A stretch of 64,000 nucleotides of DNA from Hygrophila difformis (taxonomy: Eukaryota > Streptophyta > Magnoliopsida > Lamiales > Acanthaceae). Below are positions 20,149 through 31,775 of the stretch, piece after piece. The DNA lies in assembly GCA_030278955.1 (NCBI GenBank), contig JAOANR010000001.1, positions 37,335,708-37,399,707 on the forward strand. The letters run 5' to 3'. The notes below the pieces were generated by a model, which saw only the letters and a program-made list of their open reading frames with translations, had not been told where the DNA came from and searched no databases. The stretch's first letter is position 1; each line of letters begins with the position of its first letter. A program made the position numbers and the translations under genes.

Positions 20149-23100
20149 TGTAACACCCCGGATTTTTGGTAACCCAGGCCGGGATGCCACCGCCACACCT
20201 CCCTAGCAAGACACGGTTTCTCCGAGCTCACTAAAGAGATGCAAGGCTATGGTTTTTCAGAATTTAAAAATATTCAAACAGCCCATTCATATATAATTTA
20301 AAGATAATACATCAAAGTTGCAGCGGAATTTAAATATAGGGCCAACATGGCCAAAACACGGGTTAAACAGGCCCGTTCATGCAGGTCGTGATTAAATGCA
20401 GGGATTTAAAATAAAGTTTTCCCCTAATGTTCCCATGTATGCATATGACGATGCATATTCTTCGTACTCTGTAAGAAAAAGGAGATATATGGTTTGGGTC
20501 AGCAAAAACGCGCTGAGTAAGCTAACACATAGCATGGGTTAGGGGTTTCAAAGCCTTTAATTAAATTTAATAAAAACATTTCTTGTAGGTAATGATTTGC
20601 AAGGCATAAAGACTTAAAAACCTTAGATATTTTGTTCTCCCGTTACATAACCATTTCAACAATATTTAATTTAGCCGGTGATCCGGCGGCCGCAGCCAAT
20701 TTCAAAAGTATCATTTAGCCGGTGATCCGGCGGCCTCAGCCAATATCAATAGTATCATTTCTCAAAATATTTTTCGTTTCTTTTATAGTTCACCATTCAC
20801 CAGGGCTCTTGTGACCGCAATCCTCATAACCAATATTTTTCGCAGGAAACATTCAATCGCCCTTGGGGAATCTAACCCGCAAGAACTCAATACATCCTGG
20901 GGAATCTAACCCGCAGGAAAACATACAATCGCCCTTGGGGAATCTAACCCGCAAGAACTCAAATACATCATTGGGAATCAAACCCGCATGAATCATATTG
21001 ATAACGTCAAACTTGGTCACAAGTCCCCAATGTTTCAAAAGAATTCTTTTAAAGAAAATGTTTTCATTTGGTGTAACGGGATTTTTCAAAAATATAGCTT
21101 TATCGTAATTCCAACGTCTCGATCGTTGTTTAAAAGATTTCAAAAATCGATCGATGTCACAGTTTGCGCCTTTTTGGTTTAAAAATCCATTTTTTAGGCG
21201 ATTGTTCTGAAATTTGTACAGTAGCTCAAAAACATCCCAACGAACAACTTTCGTGTTTTAAGTTTTTCGGAAAAACGATGGGAAGTATGTCAAAAATCAA
21301 GTTTTCTACAGAAATAGTATGCTGTCAGGATTCAGGTTTGACAACGTTAAAAGATTTGACTTTTTGACATATCAAATTGACTTCAAAAATTCTGAAATTT
21401 TACAGAGACATACTAGACATGATTTCCAACAACTTTTGTTTAGATCTCAAAGATTGGTTCAGGCAAGAAGTGATAGGAATAAGCTCCTCAAGTTCGGATA
21501 AGAAATCTGTCATCCTTTGAAGATTTTAAAAACGCAGAATATGTCCGATACGATTTGGGGTATCAAAACTTGATGAAAATTTCTGAAATTTTTACACAAT
21601 ATAGTTTAAGATCTTTGGATCAAAATCTTAGTTTTGAGTTTTCAGGTTTGAACACTCGAAGTAAGAGTTTTGCTCGTCGAGTTTGATTATGAAATCTGTC
21701 AAGGTTCTTGACATCGGTTCTAACGCAGATCGGATCGGCTCGAGTTTGGAGGTTCAAATCTCAATGAAAAATTCTAAAAACTTATAGTAGTATTCCAAAC
21801 TCATAGATCTACAATTCTTATGTTCAACTCCAATCCTAGATCGGTCTAGATCTAAGGTAAAAATAACCAACAAGTTCGAACGAAAATTCTGTCAAGGATT
21901 CTAAGATCCAGATTTGATACTTCTTCGGTTTTGGGTTGGTTTCAGGTTTCAAAACAATATGAAAAATTATGAAATTTTTACAGAAGCTAGATCAAAGTCT
22001 TAGGAACACTTTTCATGTTTTGAGTTTTATTGTTTGAGCAGCTTTAGAGGTTCGAAAAATTCATACGAAAACGCTGCGTTGAGGGTTTCTCTTGTTGACA
22101 GATTTTTAGAGTTTCTAAATCTCTATGTTTGGTTGCATTTTAAGTCACCCAAAACCATAGTAAGGTTAACTTACAGTGGGGATGATGTTTAGGAAGTCAC
22201 GGGGTCGTCCGGAATCCACGGGGTGTCACGAACGAATCTCTTCCACCCGATTTATTCTTCCCTTGGCTCCGATTTGTGTTTGAATACGAAGGTTCGTAAG
22301 TTAGGATGATGTTTATGATCTTAAAACCATATGGAAACTTGATTAACATCTTACCAACAATCCCAAGCCTGCAATCCTTGATCTACACACTTCCTCGGTC
22401 GGATTTGGTTGCCGGAAAGTCGCCGGAACTTCGCCGGAAAGTCGTCGGAAGGTATTTTGGCTTTGGGAGAGTTTTGGGAGTGAAGAGGGATGAAGAATAA
22501 GTTATGGGGCTGATCATGGGGTGTTGGGGGTGGGTTTTGGTCATTAAAGGGACAAGGAATCCCGGATTTGGAGGCCTAAGCCGACAATTGGGCGGCTGCT
22601 ACAGTAGCCTACTGCTACAGTAGCCACGTGCTACAGTAGTGCTACAGTAGCGCTACAGTAGTGCTACAGTAACTTCTCTTTTTTTTTTTTATTTAAATTT
22701 TAATATTTCTTATCTACAAAAATAAAAATCATAATGTCGGAATTATCCGTGATTGTTGGGACAATTCGATAAACTCGTTTCGAGTTGCTATCTTCCGATA
22801 AATAATAAATTCCGCTCTCTCGGAATTATTTCGGTTTTAATAATTTAAATCCAATTCTTTATTTTTGGATTTAAATTTTCGATGGCGATTTCTCGGGTTC
22901 GTCGGCTTCCAATTTGTCGTCTTTTGATTCCCGTGCAATAACTTGTATCATTAAATTTCTTCAGACTTCACGGGTTCTTGGAATTAAAATTCTTTTCCTT
23001 CATGAATTTAATTCCAATTATTTTGACTGAATTCATGGAATGTCTTCGGGCTTCCTTTCCCTCTTTTATTCCATTTTGAATTTAAATCTATCGGCGTTTT

Positions 23101-23451
23101 ATTTCCGAGCAATAATTTATTGTGATAAATTATTTTCTTCTTCTCGGATATATTTCTACATTGATCGGAATAAATTTTTATTCCTTTGGGCGTTGATAAA
23201 AATCTGGGGTATTACAGTCTACCCCCCTTAAGAATCAACTTCGTCCTCGAAGTTGCGCGACTTATTGACCGATTGATTGATTGTGTTTTGTTGTTTTATA
23301 TTATTTGACTGAACCCAGAATTGAAATTTCCAAGTTGCCTACGTACCCTGTGAAGGGATCAAGTCATTACGTAGTTCAAAAAAAATTTATTTGGGATACA
23401 AAATATTCGAGTTTCGAATTAAATGCTTATGCTTTCTTACGGGGTATTACA
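20149..23451 (-). repeat. E2 5' LTR (right copy, 3303 bp)
   Basis: Copy of 16227-19529 with no difference that I could see, including hairpin arrays, palindromes and the internal second purine tract (23212-23232). It is followed by the TSD ATATT (23452-23456). Confidence 0.92.
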
Positions 23452-23456
23452 ATATT

Positions 23457-23855
23457 AACTTACATAGTACCTTTGTACTGATAAATTGTTGTTTTATTTT
23501 CTTTTCAGATTTCGCAGAGTAAGCATCGCATGGAGGGATGGGATTCCCATTAAAAAAAAAAAAGAAGACTTGTCGCATTTTAATTATCTTTAATTTATGC
23601 ATTGGACTTGGACTTTGGTTTTGGCCGCATGTTTTGGCCTTTTTTGTTTTTGCTTCCGCATTGCTTATTCTTATTATTACGTGTGTTATACTCTGATTTT
23701 AAATTCGGGCTTATTTGAATGGTTTTAAATTATTTTAAAGAATTGATACAACTAGCCTTAGCATCTTTGTAGATAAGCTCGATTTTTATCGTGTCTTATT
23801 TAGAAAGGTGTGGCGGTAGCGTCCCGGCCTGGGTGATCAAATCCGGGGTGTTACA
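23457..23855 (+). repeat. E1 3' LTR, second part
   Basis: Continues the E1 LTR after E2. It carries the acceptor-like TTTTCTTTTCAG (23498-23509) and the end CCGGGGTGTTACA at 23855, then TSD TAAAC (23856-23860). Confidence 0.92.
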
Positions 23856-23860
23856 TAAAC

Positions 23861-24569
23861 TGATAAAGGGTATTAGGATCACCAAAATTTCGTCCATAAT
23901 ACATTTCCCCCGTTGGTGATCGAGTTTCCATCGTCGGGACACGAAAATATGGTAAGAAAATCACCAAAACGCGTCAAGTGTAGCAGGCTGTGAGGTCGGC
24001 GTGGGGTTGGCGCGCGGTTAGGCCAAATCCCGCGCGGAGAGCGCGCGGCCTGGTCTAGGCCGTGCATCCGGACTGGGCCGTGCGATCCCGTCGGGCCTTT
24101 TCTCCTCTTTTTCGGGCTTCTGTTCTCCTACATTTTCGGGCTCGATTTTTCGGGTCATTCTCGGATTATAAATTCTTATTTTAAATTTATCTCGTCTTGA
24201 ATTAATCCCGTATTTGAAATCTTGAGTCCGTCGCGTTTGGATTCGTCGGCTTCTAATTCGTCGTCTTTTGACTCCCGTGTAATAATTTATTTATTTAAAT
24301 CATTTCCGACTTCGTGGGTTCTTGGAATTTAAATTTCTTTTCTTTCTTGAATTTAATTCCAATTCTTTTGACTCAATTCATGGACTGTCTTCGGGCTTCC
24401 TTTCCCTCTTTTATTCCATTCTGAATTTTTGAATCTATCGGCGTTTCATTTCCGAGCAATAATTTATTGTGATAAATTATTTTCTTCTTCTCGGGGATAA
24501 TTTGACCTTGATCAGATTAAGGAACTAATTTTACTTCCTTGGACGCCGATAAAAATCTCGGGTATTACA
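23861..24569 (-). mobile_element. Solo LTR S, second part
   Basis: Rest of LTR S after E1, ending CTCGGGTATTACA at 24569 and followed by TSD TACTC. It includes the GC-rich U3-like block (23990-24080). Unlike Y, X, E2 and V it ends at the first TGTAATACCC-type edge, with no captured purine tract. Confidence 0.85.
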
Positions 24570-26363
24570 TACTCATCTAAACTTTAAAAGTCAATTTCAC
24601 TGTTTTAACAAGATTTTCAAGACTTGATTTTAACAAACTACTGTTTACTTCAAAATTCATTAAAAATCCGTTTTAAGTCCAAATGTTCTGAAATCTTACC
24701 AGTGACTCAAAAACACAGAGACAAACAAGTTTTGTGTGTTAACTTTTTCAATCCGAGTTAAGGAAATAAGTCAAAAACATAGATTTTCATCAGATCACTA
24801 ATCTGTCTGAATTTTTTACAGCAGTTTCAAAATTTCACATCTACTATAGCAACCTAACTCCAAAGTTGATGAAATTTTACAGGTAGATTTTTAAGACATA
24901 TATCTACAACTTTCATGTTCGCTAAAGTTCTGAATCGACTTAGATCTATCGCCAAAAACGCCTACAAGTTCAGACCTAAGTTCTGTCAAGAATTTCAAGA
25001 TCTAAATTTAGACAGTTCGGTTCGGTGTCGATTTCAGATATCAAAACATAAGGAAAAATTATGAAAAATTTACAGAAGGTAGATCTATGTTTGAAGAACG
25101 TTTTTCGTGTTTTAAGTTTCTGGTTTGGACAAAAACGCTGCGTCATAGAGAGTTTTGTCGTGACAGATTTTAAGTTCTTGATTTAATTCAATAGTTTAAA
25201 CGTATTTTAATTCTCCCAAATCATGTAAGCATTAACTTACAGATTCGTGGTCTTTCCGGTTCGTCGATTCGGGGGCGTGGCTTCCAGTCCACCGTTTATC
25301 TCCTTGGTTCGTCGGGTTCTTCGTTCTAGATCCGGTTCGGGGTGTAGAAAAATTAAGTTAGGATTCCGTTTTGAATCAAGAACGTAAAAGAACGAACGGA
25401 TGGAACTTACCACGACGATAGAAGACTCCGAATTCATCCAAAACAGTCCCCCTCTTGGTTTCGTGCCATGACTCCGGGATTACGGTTCGATATGTAAAGA
25501 GTTTTCGTAGGGTTTGAAAAAGTGTTCGGGGTTAATTAAGATAGTTATTTATAGCGGTGCACGACCTAGGGGACGTCCAAGGTCGGCCTTAGTGAGTCTT
25601 GAGCCGCAAGGTGAGCAACCGAAGTTGAAAAATCCAGATTCGGGCGAGAAAATCTCGTTTGGTTCGTTATGGCCAACTGGCGCGGGGTTGGCACGCCCTT
25701 TGGGTAAACCCCGTGCGGCCACCGCGCGGACAGCGCCTGGACTTCGGTCCGGGCGGGTCGTGCGATCCGTCGAGTCTTTCCTCCTCTCTTTCGGACTTTT
25801 ATCCCTCTATGTTCTCGGATTCCGATTTCCGGGATAATTTCGGGCTCCTATTTTCTATCTTAATGTTTACTCGGGTCTAGATTTAATATTGGCCTTGAAT
25901 TCCCGAGTTCATTGGTGTCGGGTTCCCGGGTATAATTTATTTGATTAAATTATCTTTGACTTTACGGGTATTGGAAATTTGAATTAAATTACACTTCTCA
26001 TTTCCTTATCTATGTATTATGTTTATTTATTTGTTACATTTATTTATTGTTATTGTTTTATTTATTTATTTATTTACTTATTTATTTATTTATTTTATGT
26101 ATTAAATTCTCAGGTATTACAGTCTACCCTCCTTAAGAATCAACTTCGTCCTCGAAGTTGTGTTTCGGCTTTTCTCGCGCTAAAAGTTAGTCCTTTTGTT
26201 TTATTTTATTATTTCGTGACTGAACTTAGAATTAAAATTTCTAAGCTTCCTACGTACCCTGTGAAGGGATCAAGCCATAACATAGTTCAAAACAATTTGA
26301 ATTTGTTCGCTTGTTTACAAAAATACATGAAAATATGCGGTGTGAAAAATATGCGGTGTGACA
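24570..26363 (-). mobile_element. LTR X, right part
   Basis: Continuation of LTR X after LTR S. Minus-strand signals are TATAAATA (25546-25553) and a donor-like GTAAGTTAA (25232-25240), 306 nt apart. A GC-rich block (25670-25770) is followed by a TTTA microsatellite (26055-26098). An inner LTR edge and reversed purine tract (26111-26140) are followed by about 240 bp of captured internal sequence to a probable outer edge 'cggtgtgaca' at 26363. The outer edge is less certain because its TSD partner lies outside the window. Confidence 0.65.
26055..26098. repeat. (TTTA)n microsatellite
   Basis: About ten tandem TTTA units with one TTAC interruption, inside LTR X. Confidence 0.9.
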
Positions 26364-28070
26364 GACAGAATCACGGCAAATGGTTTTCTGCATATCAAAT
26401 ATAGTATGATGAATTCTAAAACTAAAGACTTTCTCTCTCTCTCTATATATATATATATATTTATATTCATCATCCTTATGTTGAACCAATTTAATAAAAA
26501 TAAATAATGATGATAGAGATTTAAAAAAAAAAAAAATCACTTTTAGTACATTGTGCACATTAAATGTGAAGTGACTAATATAAATGAATTTAGAATACCC
26601 ATATAAACTTATATAAAGTCTATTTCAAAGTACTTAAATCTTTTCTTAAAAAACATATTAGGTAGTCAAATTTGAATTAACTATATAAATTATTATAGTA
26701 ATAACATTCCTCATAAAATTTGTATCCATTGTATCTAGCGAATTTTAATATTTTTTATTGCATCCATTTAATAACATTCCTCACAATCATTCTATGGGAA
26801 CTATAACATAATTAAAACAAGAACTATATAATATTTTTATATTAATCACATACATAATATATAAATATTTTTTTTTGCTAAACATGATACTTCATATTAA
26901 TACTGATATATCTTAAATGAATAATATTATTATTAAAATAAAAATAATAGATGATAACTATATATTTAAATCCGCAATTCATTCAAAAGAACATGTCTTA
27001 TTAAGATATCAATATAACATTAATATAAAAAAAACACACACTCACACCAAAAATTACAAACATTATCTAACATATTTGCAAAAACAGATGGACATTCTTT
27101 TACTAATTTTCTATCTTCATTATGGTACTATGCTACTTCAATGATGAAAACTCTTCCATAAGATTTTTGCAACTGTGAACATGGACATTTTCTTCTTTAG
27201 TTCCACTCGACATTCTTATTTAGTCTGGACATCGAATCAACATTCTTCGTGCATATCCTAGCATAAGCTGCATAAGATGAAGATATATAAACGTTTAAAA
27301 CTTTAAATACAATCAAACTTATAAAGAAATATTTATAAATCTGATTTCAATTAATAAAAATTAAAAGAAGACGAAGAACAAATTTCATTACCTAATACCA
27401 AAAATAAACCCGAATACCAACTCAAACAGGCAACAGTTGTTGATGCCAACTGAATCAAAAGAAAGCATATGAGCAAGAGCCAAAAAAAAAAAAAAAATAT
27501 TGCACGTGCAAAATAACAAAACAACAATATTAGAATATTAAACAAATCATCCAACATATATAGTAAAAGAAAATGAAAGACTTAGACCAAAAGAGAGCAT
27601 TGGGGGGGGGGGGGGGGGGAGAGACGTACCAAGATAATGAAGAAGATGTAGTCCAAATGAGAGCATGGGAGAGAAAAAGATAGAAAAGAAAGCACCACAA
27701 AATTATGAGGATGTGCACAAACAAATGAACTAAAGAGGGCATATATATACTACTAAAGAAGGGAGGGAATGAGAGGGTATAGAATGAATGGCATTAAATA
27801 TATATAGAAAATGATAAATTGTGCATGGAAAATAAAAATGTGAATTAAAGAAAAACTATTCCGATTTTTTATTTTTTTTGTAAAATGGCATTTTCGTAAA
27901 TATATTGGTGTGTGAAAGAGAGAATTTTAGTTGGTGAATTGTGAGAGAGAGGAGGGTTGGAGGGAAACTATGTGTGTATTTGAAGTTGTTATTATATATA
28001 ATAATATAATGATTCAAAGTTCATGAACAAGACTTAAATACAATGAGCCCAAGGAAGAAAATGAAATATA
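26364..28070. other. AT-rich non-coding stretch with microsatellites
   Basis: I see no gene. The sequence is AT-rich, with a (TC)n/(TA)n microsatellite (26431-26460), several poly-A runs and an 18-base G run (27602-27619). It appears to be the original flank of the NLR locus, because 44826-44991 and 51565 onward continue it once W and E4 are removed. A non-coding transcript cannot be excluded. Confidence 0.6.
27602..27619. repeat. Poly(G)18 homopolymer
   Basis: Eighteen consecutive G bases followed by AGAGA, in AT-rich surroundings. The exact length may be a sequencing estimate. Confidence 0.9.
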
Positions 28071-29386
28071 TAAATTATAACACTCCGTAAAAATTTTAAA
28101 TAGAAATTTAAAATTTAAAAAAAAAATAAAAAAAATAAATATTCAAAATTTCTCATAAATAAAATTTTTAGGACATGAAAGGAAAAGATATTTATTTTTA
28201 AAGTGCGAATTTATCTTAGCGGAGAATTAAATTTAAGGAGTTAAAAACTTTTAAATATGAGACTATTAAATTAGCGTATAAGTATTAACCTATAAATTAT
28301 CAAGAATTTAATTAAGTCCCCTAGTTTATGTGTACGAGTTGGATTAAACATTACCAAAGGCAAAAATAGACGAGCTTATGAGCTATTGGAATCGAAATAA
28401 ATATTACTAGGCATGAGTAAAGTGATAAAATAAATAATCACGGACGAAATAAAATACTTAGCTACTTAAATTATGGAACTAGAGGATAGAGCAATTTTTA
28501 ATTAGCGAAACATTTAATTATTATTTTCCAAGACCTCGACCAATTTGTCTACGGAAAAACATTGCTAAGTGAGTTAAACCTATTGATTTGTTTATAAGTA
28601 ATTGGATTAAATATTAATACACTTGATTAATGTGATAAGGAAATCTACTACTAGATAATTTAAATCCATTAATCTACTAAACTCTATTACGATAGTAAGA
28701 TTAAATATTAAATTAAGATATTGCTAATTAAGCTAATGACAAATAGGAATTTAAATCCTAAAATCGCGTAATGGGCAAAAGTCAGGAAATTTTGAGCTAA
28801 TATTGCATTAAATAATTTCGGACTCAAATTATATTACAAATTAATCATTAAGATTAAATTAAGAATACTTAGCCAATTGAATATAAAATTACAAGTGATC
28901 GATTAACAATTAATTATCCGGATTAAGAAATTTGAAGTTTGGAATCATTTGTGTTAACAGTGGCAAATCAATAAATAAGCTAATCGATTAAATAACACTA
29001 GACATCGATTAGGCTATAAAAAAAATTAGTTAAGCCATCACTATTAAATTAAAATATTTAACCCATATGATTATCGAGAATTGCCCGACCGTTAATATGT
29101 GAGTATTCCAAATTACTCGACTAATTATACCGGATGAATAAATTATTAAATCCCCAACTTAGATTAACTAGTCAATTAAATCCAACACATTAAATTATAT
29201 AACTATGAAATTATTAAAATTATTAAGTCCATAGTCTAATTTAGTTAAATAATTTAGTCCAATAAGCCCATTAGTTAAGTATGAGTGCTACATCATTAGG
29301 TCCATAAATTGAGTTAACTAGTCAATTTAGTCCATAATTGGATATTTTTAAATTGGGCCAATTAGTGTGTAGTCCAATAAAAGATT

Positions 29387-30330
29387 TTGGAGAACCCTAG
29401 CCCAACCCTAACACAAACCCTAGCCCAATACCCTAAAACTAACCCTAACCCTAATCCCAAAACTGCCGCCGCCGCCGCCCCTGCTCCGGCGCCGACTTCG
29501 CCGGAGCCGCCGCCGTCCGGCCACCACCACCTCAGCCGCCGCCTCTCTTCCTCCCCGTTCCATTTACGGCCACCGCTTCACCACCACACCCTCCATTCGG
29601 CCACTGTCACCACCACCATTTTCAAAATCTCCACCACCAATTCCAAAATCACCACCGCGCCCTCGCCGCCCCCTACTCCACTGCCGCCGCCCTCCTCCAC
29701 CATCATCTCATAAACAACCACCACCACCTCTCCGTAAATCCATAAATCGGAAACCAAAACAAGAAAAAAATTAGAAAAAGGAAGGGAAAGAAGAGAAGGG
29801 GCGGGCCGACACCCACCACCGCCGGCCACGCCCGCCGCCGCCGCCATCCTCGCCATTTCCCAACCCCCAAATCGCCATCACCACCGTGGCCATCCTCCGA
29901 CCACAACCAAGGCCGCGCCACCTCCCGAATCAACCCCCAAAATCGCCACCACCGGACCACCACTGAGCCACCACCGCCCTCTCTCCATTTCAGCCATCAC
30001 CGCGCCACCACACACGGCCATCCACCTCCACCATCTCTCTCATTTCCGATTCTCCATCCTCCACCACCACCGCGGCCTATCGCCACCACCACCACCATTT
30101 AACCAACAAAAAACCAAAATAGAAATGAAAGAAAGACGGGGAGCCGAGACAGAGAGAGAGATCCGCGAGAGGGGGCAACCCGCCGCCGCCGCTTCAGCGG
30201 CCAAGCTGCCGTCAAGCCATCTCCGCCACCACCAGCTCGCGCCGCTGCCACCGCCGAGCCCTTCCATCGCCGCCTCCTTGCACGCTGCCGCCACCGAGAG
30301 TAAGAGCACAAGAGAAAACAAGAAAAGAAG
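29387..30330. repeat. C-rich GCC/CCACC tract with telomere-like start (LTR W)
   Basis: Starts with several ACCCTAA-type words (29394-29458), then (GCC)n and many CCACC repeats over about 900 bp, with G almost absent from the plus strand in the first half. It lies in the U3 part, upstream of the TATA box. The long proline- or glycine-rich ORFs it yields on both strands are low-complexity translations and I do not call them genes. Confidence 0.75.
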
Positions 30331-30560
30331 GCAGAAGGAATGGAGCAGGAAAGAAAATGAAGGGGAAAGGGGGAGGCAGCTGTTGGACTTGGGGATAGAG
30401 AAGGGAGTGACATTTGAGCAGATGGGGGAGGGGGACGAGAGAGAGGGAGAAGACTGATGGGATTTTTGATGGGGTATGGGTATCCGGTGAATTTTTAGGT
30501 GGGTTAAGGATTTAGAGCTGTTTTGGCCTTGGACCAGATAAAGGAGAGCTGACTATTTGC

Positions 30561-30568
30561 CTATAAAA
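30561..30568 (+). promoter_or_regulatory. TATA box of LTR W
   Basis: CTATAAAACC in a CT-rich promoter-like setting. Transcription would start near 30595. Once E3 is excised in silico, the predicted donor at 43531 lies 368 nt downstream. Confidence 0.6.
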
Positions 30569-30908
30569 CCCTCCAGCCATGCCCATTCCCACTCGCCCAC
30601 TTCCTTTTTTTTTCCCCCTTTCCTGTCTCAATTTTGTCCTTCTCCGGTACTCAATTATTCTCTGCAATTCTGTTGCTGTTGGTGTTTCGTAGTTCCACCA
30701 GTAGATTATTAACAAATCAGTCTAGTAGCGGTATTCCGGTAAGATTTATTTAAGTTGGGTATTTTAGTTATTATTTTAGCTATCATTTTAGTTATTATTA
30801 TTATTTTAGTTAAAGAGCCATTATAGCATATAAATTAATATTAGAGTATTTTTTTTTAGTCACGTAGCTGTAAAGATTATCTGCTCGTAGCCTGTGCGTG
30901 TGTCATCC

Positions 30909-31575
30909 TGTTTGGCTTGGGGGTTAAGCCAAGGACCTTTTTCTCCTCAAGGGAGGCTATCGGAAAAGGATCAAACCGATTACGGGTCTGGATTAACAAT
31001 AATGCGCCCAAACTTGACTGAATCTTCTTTAAATTGATCGGAAAAGCAAAGTTACAACGGAGAATCTACCTGTTGTTAAGAAACAACGGCGAATTCACCA
31101 GGAATAAGGAACCAAACTACCAGTTGCTAAGAAACAACGGTGGATTTGGAAAAAGTAACCGCTATAAACTAAACTAGAGTCTAGGAAAAAACTGTAAAGG
31201 AAAGCTGTAAAGAAAGCAGTAAAGATACAAGGAATTAAATTTGATAAAAGGAATTTGGGGGTTGGATTGATCTTTCCGATTCTATGTGTGTCGTCCCCTA
31301 TTTATAGCCGGAGCTGGAGTAACCGCTCCCCGGCTGATTCCTCTGAGCCGAGTTCTGCTTTCCCTTTTTTCGGTTGCTTTTGGTTTCGGCTGTTTCATCT
31401 TTGTTTCGGCCGAAATCCCTTGCCACTGTTTGGCTCTTTTCGTTCGACCCTTTTGTTTATTATGGATCGTCGGCCTTGTTGATCTTAAGCCCATTTTCTC
31501 TGGAATTTTCTCTCTTGGCCCACGTTTTGTGGCCCAATTTCCTCTTGCGGCCCACTATTCCATGTGGCCCCAACA
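30909..31575 (-). repeat. E3 3' LTR (667 bp)
   Basis: Minus-strand LTR TGTTGGGGCC...CCAAACA. It carries CTATAAATAGGGG (minus, about 31294-31308) and pairs with 42840-43505. A purine tract AAGGAGGGCATC (minus) abuts it at 31576. Confidence 0.94.
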
Positions 31576-31775
31576 GATGCCCTCCTTACTTGGGCGGATT
31601 TTCGTCTGGAAAAGAGCTCAAGTAACTCCCTTCTTGTTCTTTTGGCGGTTATTTCTTCTCTTCGAGGACTCTTCTCATCATTACCCTATTTACGTAGCCT
31701 GCTCCGCCCTTTGGAACAAACTGCCTTTTTAACTTCTTTTCTCTCTTCTTTTTCTGTTTCCGCTCGTCTTCTCCG

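Larger units (their letters stand above)
16227..23451 (-). mobile_element. E2: very young non-autonomous gypsy element inside the E1 3' LTR
   Basis: LTRs 16227-19529 and 20149-23451 (each 3303 bp, offset exactly 3922) look identical throughout. Only 619 bp lie between them (19530-20148), with a Met-type primer site next to the right-hand LTR and a purine tract next to the left-hand one, so the element reads on the minus strand. There is no gag, pol or other long ORF. TSD ATATT at 16222-16226 and 23452-23456 restores the E1 LTR exactly. Identical LTRs mean a recent insertion, and without proteins it must have been copied by an autonomous relative. The UTR and LTR edges resemble those of E1, suggesting the same broad family. 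An assembly duplication is unlikely given the TSD and primer site. Confidence 0.92.
5686..23855 (+). mobile_element. E1: complete Ty3/gypsy chromovirus (Tekay/Del type), gag-pol dead, containing E2
   Basis: Full element: 5' LTR 5686-8232, Met-type primer site, extra ORF, gag-pol, polypurine tracts, and 3' LTR starting 14092 and ending 23855, split by E2 (16227-23451). Without E2 and its TSD copy the element is about 10.9 kb. The LTRs align along their whole length with scattered substitutions and small indels, so E1 is clearly older than E2. Lineage is inferred from a C-terminal chromodomain, the TGGTATCAGAGC primer site and very long LTRs. It inserted into LTR S with TSD TAAAC. Confidence 0.93.
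28076..30908 (+). mobile_element. Solo LTR W, first part (long gypsy-type LTR)
   Basis: Begins TATAACACTCCG, apparently TGTAACAC with G changed to A, and continues at 43511-44820 after E3, ending GGGGGTGTTACA. TSD TAAAT at 28071-28075 and 44821-44825 supports a single solo LTR of about 4.1 kb. The first 1.3 kb is very AT-rich. Then comes a C-rich, GCC-repeat tract (29387-30330), a TATA box (30561-30568) and a leader. Its layout (TATA, then GTAAGT donor 368 nt later, then TTTCCTTTCAG acceptor) matches the other long LTRs despite little sequence similarity. Confidence 0.85.

Noticed and set aside
16227..23451. Assembly duplication of 3.9 kb
   Set aside because: The repeats are flanked by a perfect ATATT duplication and carry a primer site and purine tract at the correct inner edges, as expected for an LTR element.
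26364..28070. A gene in the AT-rich flank
   Set aside because: ORFs are short, biased by homopolymers and lack any recognisable domain; no convincing exon structure.
29394..29458. Interstitial telomere repeat
   Set aside because: Only a few irregular ACCCTAA-like words, not a true telomeric array.
29387..29713. Proline-rich protein gene in LTR W
   Set aside because: Low-complexity translation of a C-rich tract, with comparable ORFs on the other strand and no domain.
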